Positions 1-8,185 of a stretch of 28,400 nucleotides of DNA are shown in pieces. The notes under the pieces were generated by a model that searched no databases, was not told the DNA's origin, and saw nothing but the letters and a program-made list of their open reading frames with translations. Origin of the DNA: an uncultured Rivibacter sp. (GTDB taxonomy: Bacteria; Pseudomonadota; Gammaproteobacteria; Burkholderiales; Burkholderiaceae); contig CAMLLU010000068.1 of the NCBI GenBank assembly GCA_946480925.1, positions 1-28,400 of the forward strand, written 5' to 3'. A program made the position numbers and the translations under genes. Positions within the stretch are counted from its first letter, which is position 1; every line of letters begins with the position of its first letter.

Positions 1-1
1 T

Positions 2-73
2 CGCTCAGAGAGCAGCGGCGCTCGCTGCGCGACCCCAGGTCGCTCGCCCGAGGCAGCGATCGACAACTCCTGA
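2..73 (+). CDS. Possible 3' end of an upstream gene (partial)
   Basis: A reading frame is open from the window edge to a TGA at 71-73, leaving about 23 residues ending AAIDNS. The TGA runs into the GAGG ribosome-binding site of the next gene, as in coupled genes. The stretch is too short to identify, and the other two frames are also open here, so coding is not proven. Confidence 0.22.
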   Translation, partial: RSESSGARCATPGRSPEAAIDNS

Positions 74-83
74 GGCAGCTACC

Positions 84-1985
84 TTGGCCAATCTACTGAT
101 CGTTGTTCCCGAAGCCGGGGCTTCCTCCAAGGCGCGGGAAGCTTTCGCATCGGGCGTGCAGCTGATCGAGCTGCTCAAGCACCAGAAGCCCAGCCGCGTG
201 CTCGAAACGAACACTGCGTTCGTTGCCTCATACGCACGCCGCAACGGCTCCGGCACCCCGGTGATTCGCGATGCCGCCACCGGCAACTGGCTGGTGGCCG
301 TGGGCACGTGGTTCCATGACGCAGGATTCGCCTCGGGCCAGGAAGACCGCCTGCTGGCCCGCCTGGCGGAGGTGGGTCCGAAGCAGTTGGCCAAGGAGGT
401 CGAAGGGTTCTTCGTCATCGTCACGGGCGAGGCCGCCACACGTGAGGTGACCGTGATCACCGACGTGTCGGGCACGCTGCATTGCTACACACGCAAGCTC
501 GACGGGGCAACAGCGATCTCGGTGTCTTCCCTCACCCTGGCCGCGCTTGGCGACGTGACGCTCGATGCCGTGGGTTGCCAGGAATTCCTGCAGACGCAGG
601 CCATGTACGAGGACCGCACGTTCTTCAACGAAGTGCGCAAGCTCGACGCCTCGCGCTGCCATCGCTTCCGCGACGGCGTGCTGCTGAGCCGCGAGCGCTA
701 CTGGCATGCCACCGATCTGCAGCCCGACTCGCTGGACGGCGATGACTCGGTGGAAGCGCTGCGCGAAGCCGTGCTGGCCGGCGCACGCAAGATCAGCGCG
801 GCCTTTCCGAACCCCGTGGTGGACCTCACCGGCGGATACGACTCGCGCGCCGGCGTGGCCGCCTTCGTCGCTGCAGGCGTGCCGTTCAAGAGCGCGGTGG
901 GCGGCAAGACGGACCACCCGGACGTGGTCATCGCCAAGGAGCTGGCTCGTCGCGTGGGGTTGGAGTTGCGCCACTTCGAGCCGCCCGTCGTGAGCCGCTT
1001 CGAGCAACTGCAACGCGCCATGCAGTACACCGACGGCGAGTACGACCTCGTGGACTATGCGCGTATCCATGAGGTGCAAAGCGATCTCGAGGCGCGCTTC
1101 GACATCAGCGTCAACTCCTACTCCGGCGAGATCGGCCGCGGCTACGGCTGGGAGGTGCTGATGCCGCACACCGGCGAGCGGCGGCCGATGGACGCGGCCT
1201 ACGTCGCGCGCCGACGCTTCGTGAACCCCAGCTTCGATGCCTCCATCGTGGCGCCGCCGCTGCGCATGGATGCCCCACGCCACTTCGGTGAGGTGGTGGC
1301 GCGCGCCGACGAAGGCCTGGGCCACCTGCCGACCACGCTGCAGTACGACTACAGCATGACGATGCTGCGCTGCCAGCGTTGGTACGGGCGCATTGCCAGC
1401 AGCACCAACCAGATCTGGCCGTGCATGTCGTTCTTCCTGCTGCGCTCGATCATGAAGCCCATGCTGGAAGCCAACACGCGCTCGCGCACCAACAGCCTGC
1501 TGTTCCGCCGCCTGCTGGCCGAGCTGGTGCCGCCTTTCACGCAGGTGCCCCTGGCGCGCGGCTACCCGCCACTGGTGGCCAACTGGAAGACGCTGCACCG
1601 CTTCTGGCCGCTGGTGCCGCTGTACGGCGGCAAGGTGGTCGACCGGCTGCGCCGCTACGCCGGCGTCCGCCCTGCACCGGCCCCCGAAGGCACGACGCCG
1701 CGCGAGCTGCTCTGGCAGGACCCTGCCGTGCGCGAGACGCTGGAGCCGCGCACGATGCTCTCGGCAGAGCTGATGGAAGCCGAAGGGCTGGCCCGCTTCA
1801 TCGAGCGCTCGCGCCAGCCGCAGTTCGATCTGGCCGGCCAATGGTCGCTCCTGCTCACCCTGGAGTGCACGTTGCGACGCCTGCGCTCGCTGCGAGCCGA
1901 GCTGCGCAACAGCGCCGTGGCGATCACACCCCGCGCCGCCGAATCGCAGGGCCTGGCTTCGGCCCGTGCGGCTTCGGTCCAGTAG
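84..1985 (+). CDS. Asparagine synthetase-like enzyme lacking the glutaminase cysteine
   Basis: 633 residues with the two-domain layout of class B asparagine synthetases. The N-terminal half (about 1-200) looks like a degenerate Ntn glutaminase fold: the protein begins M-A-N-L, without the Cys2 nucleophile and without an NGEIYN-type segment. The C-terminal half carries an ATP-pyrophosphatase P-loop TGGYDSR at residues 249-255 (usual form SGGxDSS). It should therefore adenylate a carboxylate and couple it to an amine or free ammonia rather than hydrolyse glutamine, as beta-lactam synthetase and related EPS-locus proteins do; the substrate is unknown. The start is a TTG at 84, chosen because GAGG at 72-75 lies 8 nt upstream; the frame stays open to the window edge, so a longer protein is possible. 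The acyltransferase and flippase follow, suggesting modification of the lipid-linked repeat unit. Confidence 0.8.
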   Translation: MANLLIVVPEAGASSKAREAFASGVQLIELLKHQKPSRVLETNTAFVASYARRNGSGTPVIRDAATGNWLVAVGTWFHDAGFASGQEDRLLARLAEVGPKQLAKEVEGFFVIVTGEAATREVTVITDVSGTLHCYTRKLDGATAISVSSLTLAALGDVTLDAVGCQEFLQTQAMYEDRTFFNEVRKLDASRCHRFRDGVLLSRERYWHATDLQPDSLDGDDSVEALREAVLAGARKISAAFPNPVVDLTGGYDSRAGVAAFVAAGVPFKSAVGGKTDHPDVVIAKELARRVGLELRHFEPPVVSRFEQLQRAMQYTDGEYDLVDYARIHEVQSDLEARFDISVNSYSGEIGRGYGWEVLMPHTGERRPMDAAYVARRRFVNPSFDASIVAPPLRMDAPRHFGEVVARADEGLGHLPTTLQYDYSMTMLRCQRWYGRIASSTNQIWPCMSFFLLRSIMKPMLEANTRSRTNSLLFRRLLAELVPPFTQVPLARGYPPLVANWKTLHRFWPLVPLYGGKVVDRLRRYAGVRPAPAPEGTTPRELLWQDPAVRETLEPRTMLSAELMEAEGLARFIERSRQPQFDLAGQWSLLLTLECTLRRLRSLRAELRNSAVAITPRAAESQGLASARAASVQ

Positions 1986-2037
1986 GGCCGTGCCGCCTGC
2001 TCCCCATGCACCGCTGTTGAAGGCGCCGGAAGCCCCG

Positions 2038-3252
2038 ATGTCACTGCCGCCCGCTCGCCGGCCCACATGGCTGGCGCAACGTTTCGAGCTCTCCCGTGGC
2101 AGCGACTCGCACAACGTGCGGCCGATGGAAGGCCTGCGCGGGTTTGCGGTCTTCCTGGTGTTCCTCGTGCACTACGTGACGCTGGTCGAACCCTGGGTCG
2201 CCAGGGACAGCGCCACGCAAGCGGTGGCCACGGCGTTGCACACGATGGGCAACACCGGCGTCGACCTGTTCTTCGTGTTGAGCGGCTACCTGATCTACGG
2301 CTCGCTCATTGCCAGGCCACAGCCCTTCGGCCGCTACATGGCGCGTCGCGTGGAGCGCATCTACCCGGCCTTCCTGGCCGTGTTCGGCCTGTACGTCGTG
2401 CTGTCGTTCATGTTCCCCGCCGAAAGCAAGCTTCCGGCGCCGCATGGAGCTGCAGCCGTCTACCTGCTGCAAAACCTCCTGCTGCTGCCCGGGCTGTTTC
2501 CGATCGAGCCGCTCATCGCCGTGGCCTGGTCGCTGAGCTACGAGATGTTCTATTACCTCGTGGTTCCACTGCTCATCGGCATGCTGGGCCTGCGCACGCG
2601 CAGCAGGGGGTGGCGATGCGTGTTCTTCGCCGGCGCGGCAGTGGTGATCGCAATGCTGGGGCCCGTGCTGCTGGGCAGCCACGTAAGGCTGGTGATGTTC
2701 ATTGCCGGCATCCTGCTGCACGAAGTGCTGGCCGCCGGCCGCGAGGCTCCGTTGCGCTGGACGCCCGGCAGCTCCGCCGGGCTTGCGGCACTCGTGCTGG
2801 GCCTGTCGTGCACGCTGCTGCCCATTGCAGGTGCCGGCGGCTATGCGCTGAAGGTGGGCATTCTTTTCGCCTGCTTCCTCACGCTGTGCCTCGCATGCTT
2901 TGCCGGCCCGCGGGGCTGGCTGCCCAGCGCCTTTTCATGGACTCCGCTGCGTTGGCTCGGCAACATGAGCTATTCGTACTACCTGATTCACGGCCTCGCG
3001 CTGAAGGCGGGCTTCACGGCGTTGGCTGCGCTGTCACCTGCTTCGCCGCGCGGGCCGCTGTTTTTCTGCGGCCTGATGGGCCTCATGTTTGCACTGACGC
3101 TGGTGCCTTCGGCATTGCTGTTCCTGCTCGTGGAACGGCCGCTGTCACTGTCGCCCAGGCACAAGAGCAGTACGGCCGCGCAGGCCGGTTCTGAACCGTC
3201 TGCCACGGCGCCGCTACTGCCGGCCGCTCACCGGACAAGCAAGGAAGGTTGA
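2038..3252 (+). CDS. Membrane O-acyltransferase (acyltransferase 3, OafA/YrhL type)
   Basis: 404 residues, strongly hydrophobic with about ten membrane segments. Family signatures of PF01757 are clear: RPMEGLRG at residues 28-35 followed by an HY pair (H45), GVDLFFVLSGYLI, RRVERIYPAF and WSLSYEMFYY. These enzymes transfer acetyl or other short acyl groups from a cytoplasmic donor to sugars of surface polysaccharides. A GTG at 1966 would add 24 residues and overlap the preceding gene; the ATG at 2038 is preferred because the added residues are non-conserved and Pro/Ala-rich. The tail (from about residue 375) is hydrophilic. The stop TGA shares its A with the ATG of the flippase gene, so the two are translationally coupled. 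The substrate is inferred to be the EPS repeat unit. Confidence 0.88.
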   Translation: MSLPPARRPTWLAQRFELSRGSDSHNVRPMEGLRGFAVFLVFLVHYVTLVEPWVARDSATQAVATALHTMGNTGVDLFFVLSGYLIYGSLIARPQPFGRYMARRVERIYPAFLAVFGLYVVLSFMFPAESKLPAPHGAAAVYLLQNLLLLPGLFPIEPLIAVAWSLSYEMFYYLVVPLLIGMLGLRTRSRGWRCVFFAGAAVVIAMLGPVLLGSHVRLVMFIAGILLHEVLAAGREAPLRWTPGSSAGLAALVLGLSCTLLPIAGAGGYALKVGILFACFLTLCLACFAGPRGWLPSAFSWTPLRWLGNMSYSYYLIHGLALKAGFTALAALSPASPRGPLFFCGLMGLMFALTLVPSALLFLLVERPLSLSPRHKSSTAAQAGSEPSATAPLLPAAHRTSKEG

Positions 3253-4733
3253 TGAAGGGAGAGATCGCCAAGGGCGCCGCCTGGATGGTGCTGTTTCGGC
3301 TGGTGGACCGCTCCATCGGCATCGTCAGCACCATCATCCTCGCCCGCCTGCTGTTGCCGGCCGACTTCGGCCTGGTGGCCATGGCCATGTCCGTCATCGC
3401 GGTCATCGAGCTCGCCACGGCCTTCAGCTTCGAGATGGCGCTGATCCAGAAGGCCGAACCCCAGCGCGAGCACTACGACACCGCGTGGACGCTCAACATC
3501 CTGGTGGCGGCGGGCGGGGCGGCCGTCACCGCAGCGCTGGCCTATCCAGCGGCCGCCTTCTACGGCGACCCGCGACTGGTGACCGTGATGCTGGCCATCG
3601 GTGCCGCCTGGTTCATCTCCGGCTTCGAAAACGTCGGCACGGTGAACTTCCGCCGCGACATGGACTTCTCCACCGAGTTCCGGCTGCTGGCCACCAAACG
3701 CATGATCACCTTCGTGGTCACGATCTCGGCGGCGCTCACCTTCCGCTCCTACTGGGCGCTGGTGGTGGGCATGGCCACCGGCCGCGTCGCGGGCGTGGTG
3801 CTGAGCTACGTGATGCAGCCGTTCCGCCCGCGGCTTTCCCTGCAGTGCACCCGCGAGCTGTTTTCGTTCTCGGGGTGGCTGCTGGCCAACAACATGGCCG
3901 GCGTGCTGATCAACAAGACCTCGCACTTCTTCGTCGGCCGCATGTTCGGCCCGCAGACGCTGGGTGCCTACACCGTGGGCGCTGAAATCGCACAGCTCGC
4001 GCACACGGAACTCGTGGCGCCCATCAACCGCGCCATGTTCCCCGGGTATTCGCGGCTGGTCAGCGACCTGCCGGCCTTCCGCCGCACCTGCATCGACGCC
4101 ACGGCGGCCATCCTGCTGATCGCGCTGCCGGTCTGCGTGGGCGTGGCTGCGCTGGCCGGGCCGGTGGTGCGCATCCTGCTCGGAGAGCAGTGGAGCCAGG
4201 CCGTGCCGGTGATCGAGATCCTCGCGTTCGCAGGCGCGGTGACCGCCGTCACCTCCAACAACATGGCGGCCTACATAGCGCTCGGGCGGCCGCACCTCAC
4301 CACCGTCATCCTCGCCGTGCGCCTCGCGTTGCTGGCGGCCATGGTGGCGGTCTTCGTCGGCCGTCTCGGACTCGTGGCGGTGGCTTATGCGGAGCTGGTG
4401 GCCGCCATCGGCAGCCTGGCCATCAGCCTGCCGATTCTTTTCAAGACGCTGCAGATCAGCGTGCGCGAGTGGCTTGCGAGCCTGTGGCGGCCGCTGCTCG
4501 CGAGCGGGCTGATGGGCTGGGCGGTTCACGAGGCGGCGCTGTTCTCCGGCAGCGCCGGTGGCCTGGGTGGAGCGCTGGTGGAGCTGCTGGTGGCCGTGCC
4601 GGTGGGTGCGGTGCTGTACCCACTGATCGTCGTGGCCCTGTGGGTGCTGTCAGGCCGGCCCGAATCGGTGGAAGCCATCGTGCTGCGCAAGCTGCGCGGC
4701 TTTCTGCCGGGCGCTTCGCGAAGAAGCGCCTGA
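3252..4733 (+). CDS. Wzx-type polysaccharide flippase
   Basis: 493 residues, hydrophobic along the whole length, with the pattern of 12-14 transmembrane helices of the MOP/PST exporters (COG2244, WzxC-like). The N-terminus has the typical KGAAWMVLFRLVDRSIG and ILARLLLPADFGLVAMA stretches. It is predicted to flip undecaprenyl-diphosphate-linked repeat units across the inner membrane. A TTG at 3249 is also in frame, but the ATG at 3252 is preferred because AAGGAAGG at 3241-3248 would sit directly against the TTG. The ATG overlaps the acyltransferase stop codon. It is the last gene of the plus-strand block and converges with the lipoprotein gene; it is the only flippase in the window. Confidence 0.93.
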   Translation: MKGEIAKGAAWMVLFRLVDRSIGIVSTIILARLLLPADFGLVAMAMSVIAVIELATAFSFEMALIQKAEPQREHYDTAWTLNILVAAGGAAVTAALAYPAAAFYGDPRLVTVMLAIGAAWFISGFENVGTVNFRRDMDFSTEFRLLATKRMITFVVTISAALTFRSYWALVVGMATGRVAGVVLSYVMQPFRPRLSLQCTRELFSFSGWLLANNMAGVLINKTSHFFVGRMFGPQTLGAYTVGAEIAQLAHTELVAPINRAMFPGYSRLVSDLPAFRRTCIDATAAILLIALPVCVGVAALAGPVVRILLGEQWSQAVPVIEILAFAGAVTAVTSNNMAAYIALGRPHLTTVILAVRLALLAAMVAVFVGRLGLVAVAYAELVAAIGSLAISLPILFKTLQISVREWLASLWRPLLASGLMGWAVHEAALFSGSAGGLGGALVELLVAVPVGAVLYPLIVVALWVLSGRPESVEAIVLRKLRGFLPGASRRSA

Positions 4734-4751
4734 GGCCAAGTCAGTCGCCCA

Positions 4752-4765
4752 AGCCCAGGTGGGCT
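4752..4765. terminator. Possible weak bidirectional terminator hairpin
   Basis: AGCCC-AGGT-GGGCT forms a 5-bp stem with a four-base loop in the 52-nt gap between the convergent flippase and lipoprotein genes. There is no T-run on either side, so function rests mainly on position. Confidence 0.25.
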
Positions 4766-4785
4766 GGCTGGCCCCTGTCGCGGGC

Positions 4786-6456
4786 TCAGCCGGCGTCGAG
4801 CACGAGCACGGATTCCGCACCGGGCGGCGTGAACGTCCGTGAGCCGCTGTTGGCGAAGGTGCCGACGGAGGTGTAGGTCCCTGTCGTGGCCCGGAACCAG
4901 CGGACGCGCACGTTCGAAGGGGCGAGCGCCGCCATGTTGACCGTGATGCCGGAAGTGCCAGGCACCCAGACCATCGCGAAGCTGCCGTCGCTGGCGCGGG
5001 CCGGGCAGATGCGTCCGGTACCCGAGCCGAGTCCGCTGGTGACGAGGCTTGCATCGGTGCGCGGCACCAGTTGGTGCCACGAGTAGGCCGTGAACAAGGC
5101 CTTCACGTAGCCCATCTGCAGCGTGAGCGGCGTGCCGAGGTAGTCGCGCAGCGCAGCGCCCGCGCCGATGCCGCCGTTGACGTTGGGCTCACCGAAGCCC
5201 CACAGCGGAAAGGTGCCGAAGAAATGCCCACAGGCGCCTGACAGCAACGCCTGGTACACCTGCAACCGGCATTGCGCATCGGTCTGCGCGTTGCCGTAGG
5301 CCCCTTCGATCAGGAAGAAAGGCGTCGGACCACCGCGCGCATAGGCTGCCGCGGCATCGTCGTAGCTCACGCCGTCGGTGCCGCAATAGATGTTGTTGAG
5401 GTTGAAGCCGGCTTGGCCGTTCCAGACGGTGTACGCCTCGGTGTTGCGCCCGCCGTGCGCCGTCATCAGGTCGCTGGTGCGCACCGAGCGAATGCCGGTG
5501 TGGATGTTCCACTGCTTGGCCGGGTCCGGCGGGTTGTAGTCGCCGCCGGCCACCCACACCACGTTGCCTTGCTTGTAGCGGTTGGCCAGGAAAGCGCCAA
5601 AACCCTGCAGGCTCGCATTGGTCGCGGCGCGTACCTCGAAGTCCCAGCCCTGGTCGCCTGCGGCACCGGAGCCGCCTCCGAAGCCCAGGTAGGTGTGAGT
5701 GATGAAACACACGATGCCGCGTGCCTTGGCACCGTTGACGATGTAGTCGATGGTCTGCCAGTAGGTCTCGTTCGGCGTCGTGAAGTCCGTCATCGTGTTG
5801 AACGGGTTCACGCCCGATTGCGCATTGCGCCACGCTGGCGTCTGGCTGCTGAAGAAGTGCTCGAAGCACTCGAACAGGATCGCGTTGAAACCCTTGGCCC
5901 GCCGGTCGTTGAGGTAGGTGTCGATCTGCGCATGGGTGCACTGCACTTCGAGCGACCAGGGCGTGTCACCGTGGATGAAGAAGGGCTGGCCGTTGGCGTC
6001 GACCAGGTAGCGCCTGTTGGTTGAAATGCCCAGCGGGAATGCCACCGGCCCTGCCGGCGGCGGTGCGGGCGTGGGCGTTGGTGAAGGCGTGGGAGCAGAT
6101 GTGGGGCTCGGCGTCGGTGCGGGCGTCGGAGCAGGTGCCGGCGCCGGGCTCGGACTCGGGCTTGGTGTCGGTGTAGCAGTCGGTGCCGGGCTGGGCGTTG
6201 CAGTAGGAGCCGGCGTGGGTGACGCCGTGGGCGTCGACGTAGGCGACGGTGAAGGCGACGGCACCGGCCCGGACGTCGGCGTCGGAGAAGGCGTCGTGCT
6301 GGGCGAAGGTGCGGGTGGGGGCGTGGGCGTCGGCTGAGGCGCGGGCGGCGACGCGCCGTCGGCTGGCGCGTCGCTACCTCCGCAGGCGGTGAGTCCGCGC
6401 GTGGCCGCGAACAGGGCGGCAGCCATGGAAAGCCGGCGGCGTGCAAGGTTCTTCAT
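4786..6456 (-). CDS. Secreted lipoprotein with DUF4038 (apiosidase-like, GH140-like) hydrolase domain
   Basis: 556 residues. The N-terminus is a lipoprotein signal: arginines at 6-8, a hydrophobic run, then LTAC with the lipid cysteine at 25. Residues about 30-135 are a low-complexity Pro/Thr/Ser/Ala linker. From about 140 follows a DUF4038 domain (PF13204, known as the apiosidase-like catalytic domain): HGDTPWSLE, the GGDYNPPD segment with candidate acid/base Asp306, and LIEGAYG with candidate nucleophile Glu384. The last 90 or so residues match the small beta domain often following DUF4038 (PF12904). Family knowledge says glycoside hydrolase; the substrate is inferred to be this EPS. There is no PEP-CTERM sorting tail. 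The start at 6456 has AAGGA 9 nt upstream. It is the last gene of the CDP-sugar operon, 83 nt after the epimerase. Confidence 0.85.
   Translation of the reverse strand: MKNLARRRLSMAAALFAATRGLTACGGSDAPADGASPPAPQPTPTPPPAPSPSTTPSPTPTSGPVPSPSPSPTSTPTASPTPAPTATPSPAPTATPTPSPSPSPAPAPAPTPAPTPSPTSAPTPSPTPTPAPPPAGPVAFPLGISTNRRYLVDANGQPFFIHGDTPWSLEVQCTHAQIDTYLNDRRAKGFNAILFECFEHFFSSQTPAWRNAQSGVNPFNTMTDFTTPNETYWQTIDYIVNGAKARGIVCFITHTYLGFGGGSGAAGDQGWDFEVRAATNASLQGFGAFLANRYKQGNVVWVAGGDYNPPDPAKQWNIHTGIRSVRTSDLMTAHGGRNTEAYTVWNGQAGFNLNNIYCGTDGVSYDDAAAAYARGGPTPFFLIEGAYGNAQTDAQCRLQVYQALLSGACGHFFGTFPLWGFGEPNVNGGIGAGAALRDYLGTPLTLQMGYVKALFTAYSWHQLVPRTDASLVTSGLGSGTGRICPARASDGSFAMVWVPGTSGITVNMAALAPSNVRVRWFRATTGTYTSVGTFANSGSRTFTPPGAESVLVLDAG
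6050..6360 (-). repeat. Low-complexity Pro/Thr/Ser linker-coding tract
   Basis: About 100 codons of the lipoprotein gene consist of irregular repeats of PTP, SPSP, PAPT and similar. On the plus strand this reads as a run of GGCGTxGG-like units. It is a flexible spacer between the membrane anchor and the hydrolase domain. The repeats are imperfect, but such tracts commonly vary in length between strains. Confidence 0.8.
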
Positions 6457-6539
6457 CGTTATTGGTCCTTCAACGCGCGCCGCCACTCCTCCACCCGGCG
6501 CGGGCTCTTCGTCTTCGATGTGCCGCTGCTGCTTGTCAC

Positions 6540-7067
6540 TCAGCCCAGCAGCGGCCACTGCTGGTCACGCTCGGCCACGTCGCGCGGCGGCAGTGGCCAG
6601 GCCACGGCAATGGCAGGGTCGCTGTAGCGCACGCCCTTTTCGACGCCGGGCGTGTAGAAGCAATCGGTCATGTAGAGGAATTCGGTGCCGTCTTCGAGCG
6701 CCTGGTAGCCGTGCGCCACGCCGGCCGGAATGAACAGCGCCTGCCGCTCCACCGTATCGAGCCGCGTGCAGAACACCGCGCGGTAGGTGGGCGAAGCGGG
6801 CCGCATGTCCACCAGCACGTCATGGACGGCACCGGCCACGCAGCGCACGAGCTTCTGCTCCTCGTGGGGTGCTTCCTGGTAGTGAAGCCCGCGCACGACC
6901 CCTGCCTGGTTCGTGTGTGCGAGGTTGCACTGCGCCACGTTGAAGGTGATGCCCTGCGCCTCGAACTCGCGCTGGCAGAAGGCGCGCGAGAACGAGCCCC
7001 GCGCATCCACGCGGGGCTCGAGGTCCACGAGGTAGGCACCTGCGATGGAGATGGGCGTGAAGATCAT
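6540..7067 (-). CDS. RmlC-type nucleotide-sugar 3,5-epimerase
   Basis: 175 residues, the usual length of RmlC/RfbC cupin epimerases. Signature residues are present: VVRGLHYQ with catalytic His62, Lys72 in the following EEQKLVRC, Tyr132 and Tyr138 in the YMTDCFY stretch, and the terminal YSDPAIAVAWP. The reaction is epimerisation at C3 and/or C5 of a 4-keto-6-deoxyhexose. The classical substrate is dTDP-4-dehydro-6-deoxyglucose, but no rmlA, rmlB or rmlD is here. The gene starts 5 nt after the CDP-glucose 4,6-dehydratase stop, so a CDP-linked 4-keto sugar is the likelier substrate, as for epimerases of the CDP-ascarylose type. The ATG at 7067 is preceded by TGAGG formed by the stop codon of the upstream gene. 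Confidence 0.88.
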   Translation of the reverse strand: MIFTPISIAGAYLVDLEPRVDARGSFSRAFCQREFEAQGITFNVAQCNLAHTNQAGVVRGLHYQEAPHEEQKLVRCVAGAVHDVLVDMRPASPTYRAVFCTRLDTVERQALFIPAGVAHGYQALEDGTEFLYMTDCFYTPGVEKGVRYSDPAIAVAWPLPPRDVAERDQQWPLLG

Positions 7068-7072
7068 GAGCC

Positions 7073-8152
7073 TCAGGCCGCCGTCGAGATGTCCATGAAG
7101 CGCTGGATGTCCGTCAGGCTCACCTGGCGCATGTCGTCGCCAGCTTGATAGCGGCGCGTCCAGTCGACGATCCAGCGCAGCGTGGTCTTCAGGTCGAGCT
7201 TGGGCCGCCAGCCGAGGTGGGCGCGTGCCTTCGACGCGTCGAGCTTCAGGAAGGTGCTTTCCGGCGGGCCGGGGTTGGCATCGCGCTTCCACTCGAAACC
7301 CACGCCCCACATGTCGTACAGCTGCTCGATGATCCAGCCCACCGTGCGCTCGCTCTCTTCCGGCGGGCCGAAGTTCCAGCCGCTGGCAAAGGCATGGCCG
7401 TCGGCATGCAGGCGCTCGGCCAGCATCAGGTAGCCGTGCAGCGGCTCCAGCACGTGCTGCCACGGCCGAGTGGCCTGTGGGTTGCGGATCAGCGTGGGTT
7501 CGTCCTTCAGCAGCGAACGCATGATGTCGGGCACCAGGCGGTCGAGCGCCCAGTCACCGCCGCCGATCACGTTGCCGGCACGTGCGCTGCCCACCACCGC
7601 CGCGCCCTTGTGACGATCGGCGCTGAAGAAGGAGTTCTGGTAGGCCGTGACCACGAGTTCGGCGCAGCCCTTGCTGCCGCTGTAGGGGTCGTGGCCGCCC
7701 AGGCGCGAGTCTTCGCGGTAGCCCCAGACCCATTCCTCGTTGTAGTAGCACTTGTCGGAGGTCACCACGACCACCGCCTTCACCGACGGCGTGCGGCGCA
7801 CGGCGTCGAGCAGGTGCACGGTGCCCATCACGTTGGTCGAGAAGGTTTCGACCGGGTGATCGTAGGAATAACGCACCAGCGACTGCGCCGCCATGTGGAT
7901 CACGATCTCGGGCCTGGCGGCGGCCAGCGTGGCTTCGAGCGATGCGAGGTCGCGCACGTCGCCATGGTGCGAATCGCACAGCTCGGCCACGCGCGCCATC
8001 CCGAAGAGATTCGGGTCGCTGGGCGGGTTGAGCGCATAACCGGTGACCTGGGCTCCCAGCTGGTTGAGCCACAGGCACAGCCAGCTCCCCTTGAAGCCGG
8101 TGTGCCCGGTGACGAAGACGCGTTTGCCTTTCCAGAATTCGGGATTCAGCAT
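7073..8152 (-). CDS. rfbG: CDP-glucose 4,6-dehydratase
   Basis: 359 residues, a full-length short-chain (extended SDR) sugar-nucleotide dehydratase. The NAD site is GHTGFKGSW at residues 16-24, a longer and more specific form than in RmlB. The catalytic region has TSDKCY at 131-136 and YSGSK with Tyr157 and Lys161. The remaining sequence (HMAAQSLVRYSY, TRPWQHVLEPLHGYL) is typical of RfbG/DdhB. It converts CDP-glucose to CDP-4-dehydro-6-deoxyglucose in the cytoplasm. It belongs with the cytidylyltransferase two genes upstream that makes CDP-glucose, and with the epimerase directly downstream. The 33-nt gap after the aminotransferase stop suggests co-transcription. Confidence 0.95.
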   Translation of the reverse strand: MLNPEFWKGKRVFVTGHTGFKGSWLCLWLNQLGAQVTGYALNPPSDPNLFGMARVAELCDSHHGDVRDLASLEATLAAARPEIVIHMAAQSLVRYSYDHPVETFSTNVMGTVHLLDAVRRTPSVKAVVVVTSDKCYYNEEWVWGYREDSRLGGHDPYSGSKGCAELVVTAYQNSFFSADRHKGAAVVGSARAGNVIGGGDWALDRLVPDIMRSLLKDEPTLIRNPQATRPWQHVLEPLHGYLMLAERLHADGHAFASGWNFGPPEESERTVGWIIEQLYDMWGVGFEWKRDANPGPPESTFLKLDASKARAHLGWRPKLDLKTTLRWIVDWTRRYQAGDDMRQVSLTDIQRFMDISTAA

Positions 8153-8185
8153 GGTGGTTGTGTTCGGATCAGAAGGAGTTCTTGT

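Noticed and set aside
12..28. Hairpin GCAGCG-GCGCT-CGCTGC at the window start
   Set aside because: Short, without a T-run, and probably inside the end of an upstream coding region.
5272..6337. Long plus-strand open frames opposite the lipoprotein gene, including a Gly/Val-rich repeat protein
   Set aside because: They are antisense shadows of the PT-rich linker and catalytic domain; the minus-strand protein has a lipobox, a recognisable domain and a good ribosome-binding site.
6540..7067. Assignment of the epimerase as rfbC of dTDP-rhamnose synthesis
   Set aside because: No rmlA, rmlB or rmlD is present and the gene directly follows CDP-glucose 4,6-dehydratase, so a CDP-sugar substrate is more likely.
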